From positions 1-23,597 of the forward strand of contig JAFYQC010000165.1 in assembly GCA_017547265.1 (NCBI GenBank): 23,597 nucleotides of DNA, written 5' to 3'. The notes under the pieces are model-generated. The model was not told where the DNA came from. It ran no database searches and worked only from the letters and a program-made list of their open reading frames with translations. The DNA comes from Kiritimatiellia bacterium (GTDB lineage: Bacteria > Verrucomicrobiota > Kiritimatiellia > RFP12 > UBA1067). The position numbers were made by a program, and so were the translations under genes. Positions 22,771 through 23,597 of the stretch are shown piece by piece. The stretch's first letter is position 1. Each line of letters starts with the position of its first letter.

Positions 22771-22846
22771 TTTCGGCGTGGCAGTTTCGCTATAATACGC
22801 CCCAAAGCCGTTGAGGATGAGGAAATTGCTGGAAAACAGCGAATGA
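22769..22846 (+). repeat. Promoter unit B: duplicated promoter and start of the metallophosphoesterase gene
   Basis: Bases 22769-22814 copy promoter unit A with four mismatches, including TATAAT at 22791-22796. The following ATG (22817) opens MRKLLENSE and then TGA (22844-22846), corresponding to MKKVSESNE at 20032. AAGGAG right after this stop (22847-22852) is well placed for the GTG start at 22860, so the copied promoter now seems to serve the next gene. Confidence 0.7.
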
Positions 22847-22859
22847 AAGGAGCAGGGGT

Positions 22860-23597
22860 GTGATTGCGCGAATGATGTTTGTGCGGGCCGTCGTGGGAAC
22901 GGCGATTGCGTGGATGCTTCTTGCAGAAGTGTGTGGGTGCAGGGCGCCGCTTGCTTCTGAAAGAACGGAAGCGTTATCTGCGATAGAGCCCCAGGAACAA
23001 GCAAAAGACGGTGATGCCACAGCGCAGTACAATCTGGGTATATGCTACTACAACGGCGACGGCGTTGTTGATTATGAAACCGTAAATGGTGAGCAGCTGC
23101 TGGTAGAAAACAATCGCCATATCTATCTGGAGTTCAATCAGCTGTTTACCGGCTACGGCTGGGGCGTTACCAGCAAGGGTGTCAATGACTTTAATGGTAT
23201 CGACATTATCGATATCCAGATCGGCGAGAATGAGAAGTCTGTTGAGAAGTTTGTGGGCACTGGCGAGAAAACTGTAACTGCTAACAAGCCAATCAAGCTG
23301 AATACCCTGTTTGCAGAAAAGGATGGCAATACAATTGCTATTGAAGATGCTAATATTCAGGTAGCGGTGACCGACCTGACCGAGGATGAAGTGAATATCA
23401 CAGCGACCTTGAATAAGGAAGGTTTCCAAAATTGGGAAGACTATGAGCTGACTTTCACTGGCGCTGGTGAGGTTCAGATTACTATTCAGGATTACTACTT
23501 CTGCACACCTACTACTATCACTCTGACGGTAGAAGACCGTGCGGATGAGGTGAAGTTTGAGAACAAGTTTACGGGCAACTTCCTGTACCGTGTGGGC
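22860..23597 (+). CDS. Lipoprotein-like Sel1-repeat start joined to a foreign Ig/S-layer-like sequence (partial, suspected chimera)
   Basis: The frame is open for 246 codons and runs off the window. The GTG start has AAGGAG 7 bases upstream. The N-terminus is basic then hydrophobic (VRAVVGTAIAWMLLAEVCGC) with a possible lipobox ending VCG|C. Then comes one Sel1-type repeat, DGDATAQYNLGICYYNGDGV. After about residue 66 the repeat does not continue. Instead there is an acidic, beta-rich sequence (VDYETVNGEQLLVENN, PIKLNTLFAEKDGNTI, TITLTVEDRADEVKFENK) like secreted Ig-type or S-layer-associated proteins of gut Clostridia. Codon use changes at the same place, from G/C-ending to many A/T-ending codons. 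This could be a real fusion, but an assembly join is more likely. Confidence 0.55.
   Translation, partial: MIARMMFVRAVVGTAIAWMLLAEVCGCRAPLASERTEALSAIEPQEQAKDGDATAQYNLGICYYNGDGVVDYETVNGEQLLVENNRHIYLEFNQLFTGYGWGVTSKGVNDFNGIDIIDIQIGENEKSVEKFVGTGEKTVTANKPIKLNTLFAEKDGNTIAIEDANIQVAVTDLTEDEVNITATLNKEGFQNWEDYELTFTGAGEVQITIQDYYFCTPTTITLTVEDRADEVKFENKFTGNFLYRVG
23040..23075. other. Composition and homology switch (possible chimeric join)
   Basis: Sel1-like sequence upstream and Clostridia-like sequence downstream meet in the stretch coding YYNGDGVVDYETV. NGDGV occurs both in Sel1 repeats and in dockerin/calcium-loop-like motifs (NGDGVVD), so a short shared word could have joined unrelated reads. Confidence 0.5.

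Noticed and set aside
18122..22859. Integron-style cassette array (single genes separated by repeats, with an orphan antitoxin)
   Set aside because: The repeats lack paired RYYYAAC/GTTRRRY core sites and the long imperfect palindrome of attC, and no integrase is present.

Overview
The window is a GC-rich bacterial segment. Most genes use G/C-ending codons, leave short gaps or ATGA/GTGA overlaps, and start close behind clear TATAAT-type boxes. Secreted carbohydrate-active enzymes with a XylR-type regulator, a prepilin-type pseudopilin, a fused SecDF and a beta-helix protein ending in DIGCYE-like motifs all fit an uncultured member of the PVC superphylum, most likely Kiritimatiellota or Verrucomicrobiota from a gut or similar metagenome. 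That assignment is inference from gene style, not from a marker phylogeny.

Region 1 (1-9398) is a carbohydrate-use locus. It holds the tail of a KduD-like short-chain dehydrogenase, a convergent MATE exporter coupled to a XylR/AraC sensor-regulator, and, divergent from the regulator, an operon of three exported proteins: a two-lobed right-handed beta-helix protein with a PKD domain, a GH50/agarase-like glycosidase and a GH2 beta-galactosidase-like enzyme. Together they suggest sugar-sensed breakdown of a galactan- or uronate-containing polysaccharide.

Region 2 (9399-18089) is housekeeping: coaD-uppP, secDF, rpmI-rplT, a zinc-ribbon/coiled-coil protein coupled to a PgsA-like phosphatidyltransferase, a pseudopilin and priA. 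coaD looks leaderless, the uppP stop codon lies inside the secDF promoter, and priA carries an in-frame block of eight 7-bp tandem repeats.

Region 3 (18090-22859) is accessory. It contains mostly unrecognised secreted or membrane proteins (a BspA-type LRR protein, a three-helix membrane protein, an orphan HigA antitoxin, a membrane-anchored metallophosphoesterase, a polytopic protein with a pilin-like C-terminal domain, and a four-helix membrane protein). Most genes appear to have their own promoter. The genes are separated by short dispersed repeats: a REP-like hairpin element in three copies, a GC-rich tail motif in about five, a duplicated promoter plus gene start, and a 9-bp tandem repeat.

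Region 4 (22860-23597) is one open frame running off the end. It starts as a lipoprotein with a Sel1 repeat and then, around a shared NGDGV-coding stretch near 23040-23075, switches to AT-richer, Firmicutes-like Ig/S-layer-like sequence. An assembly chimera is the leading explanation.
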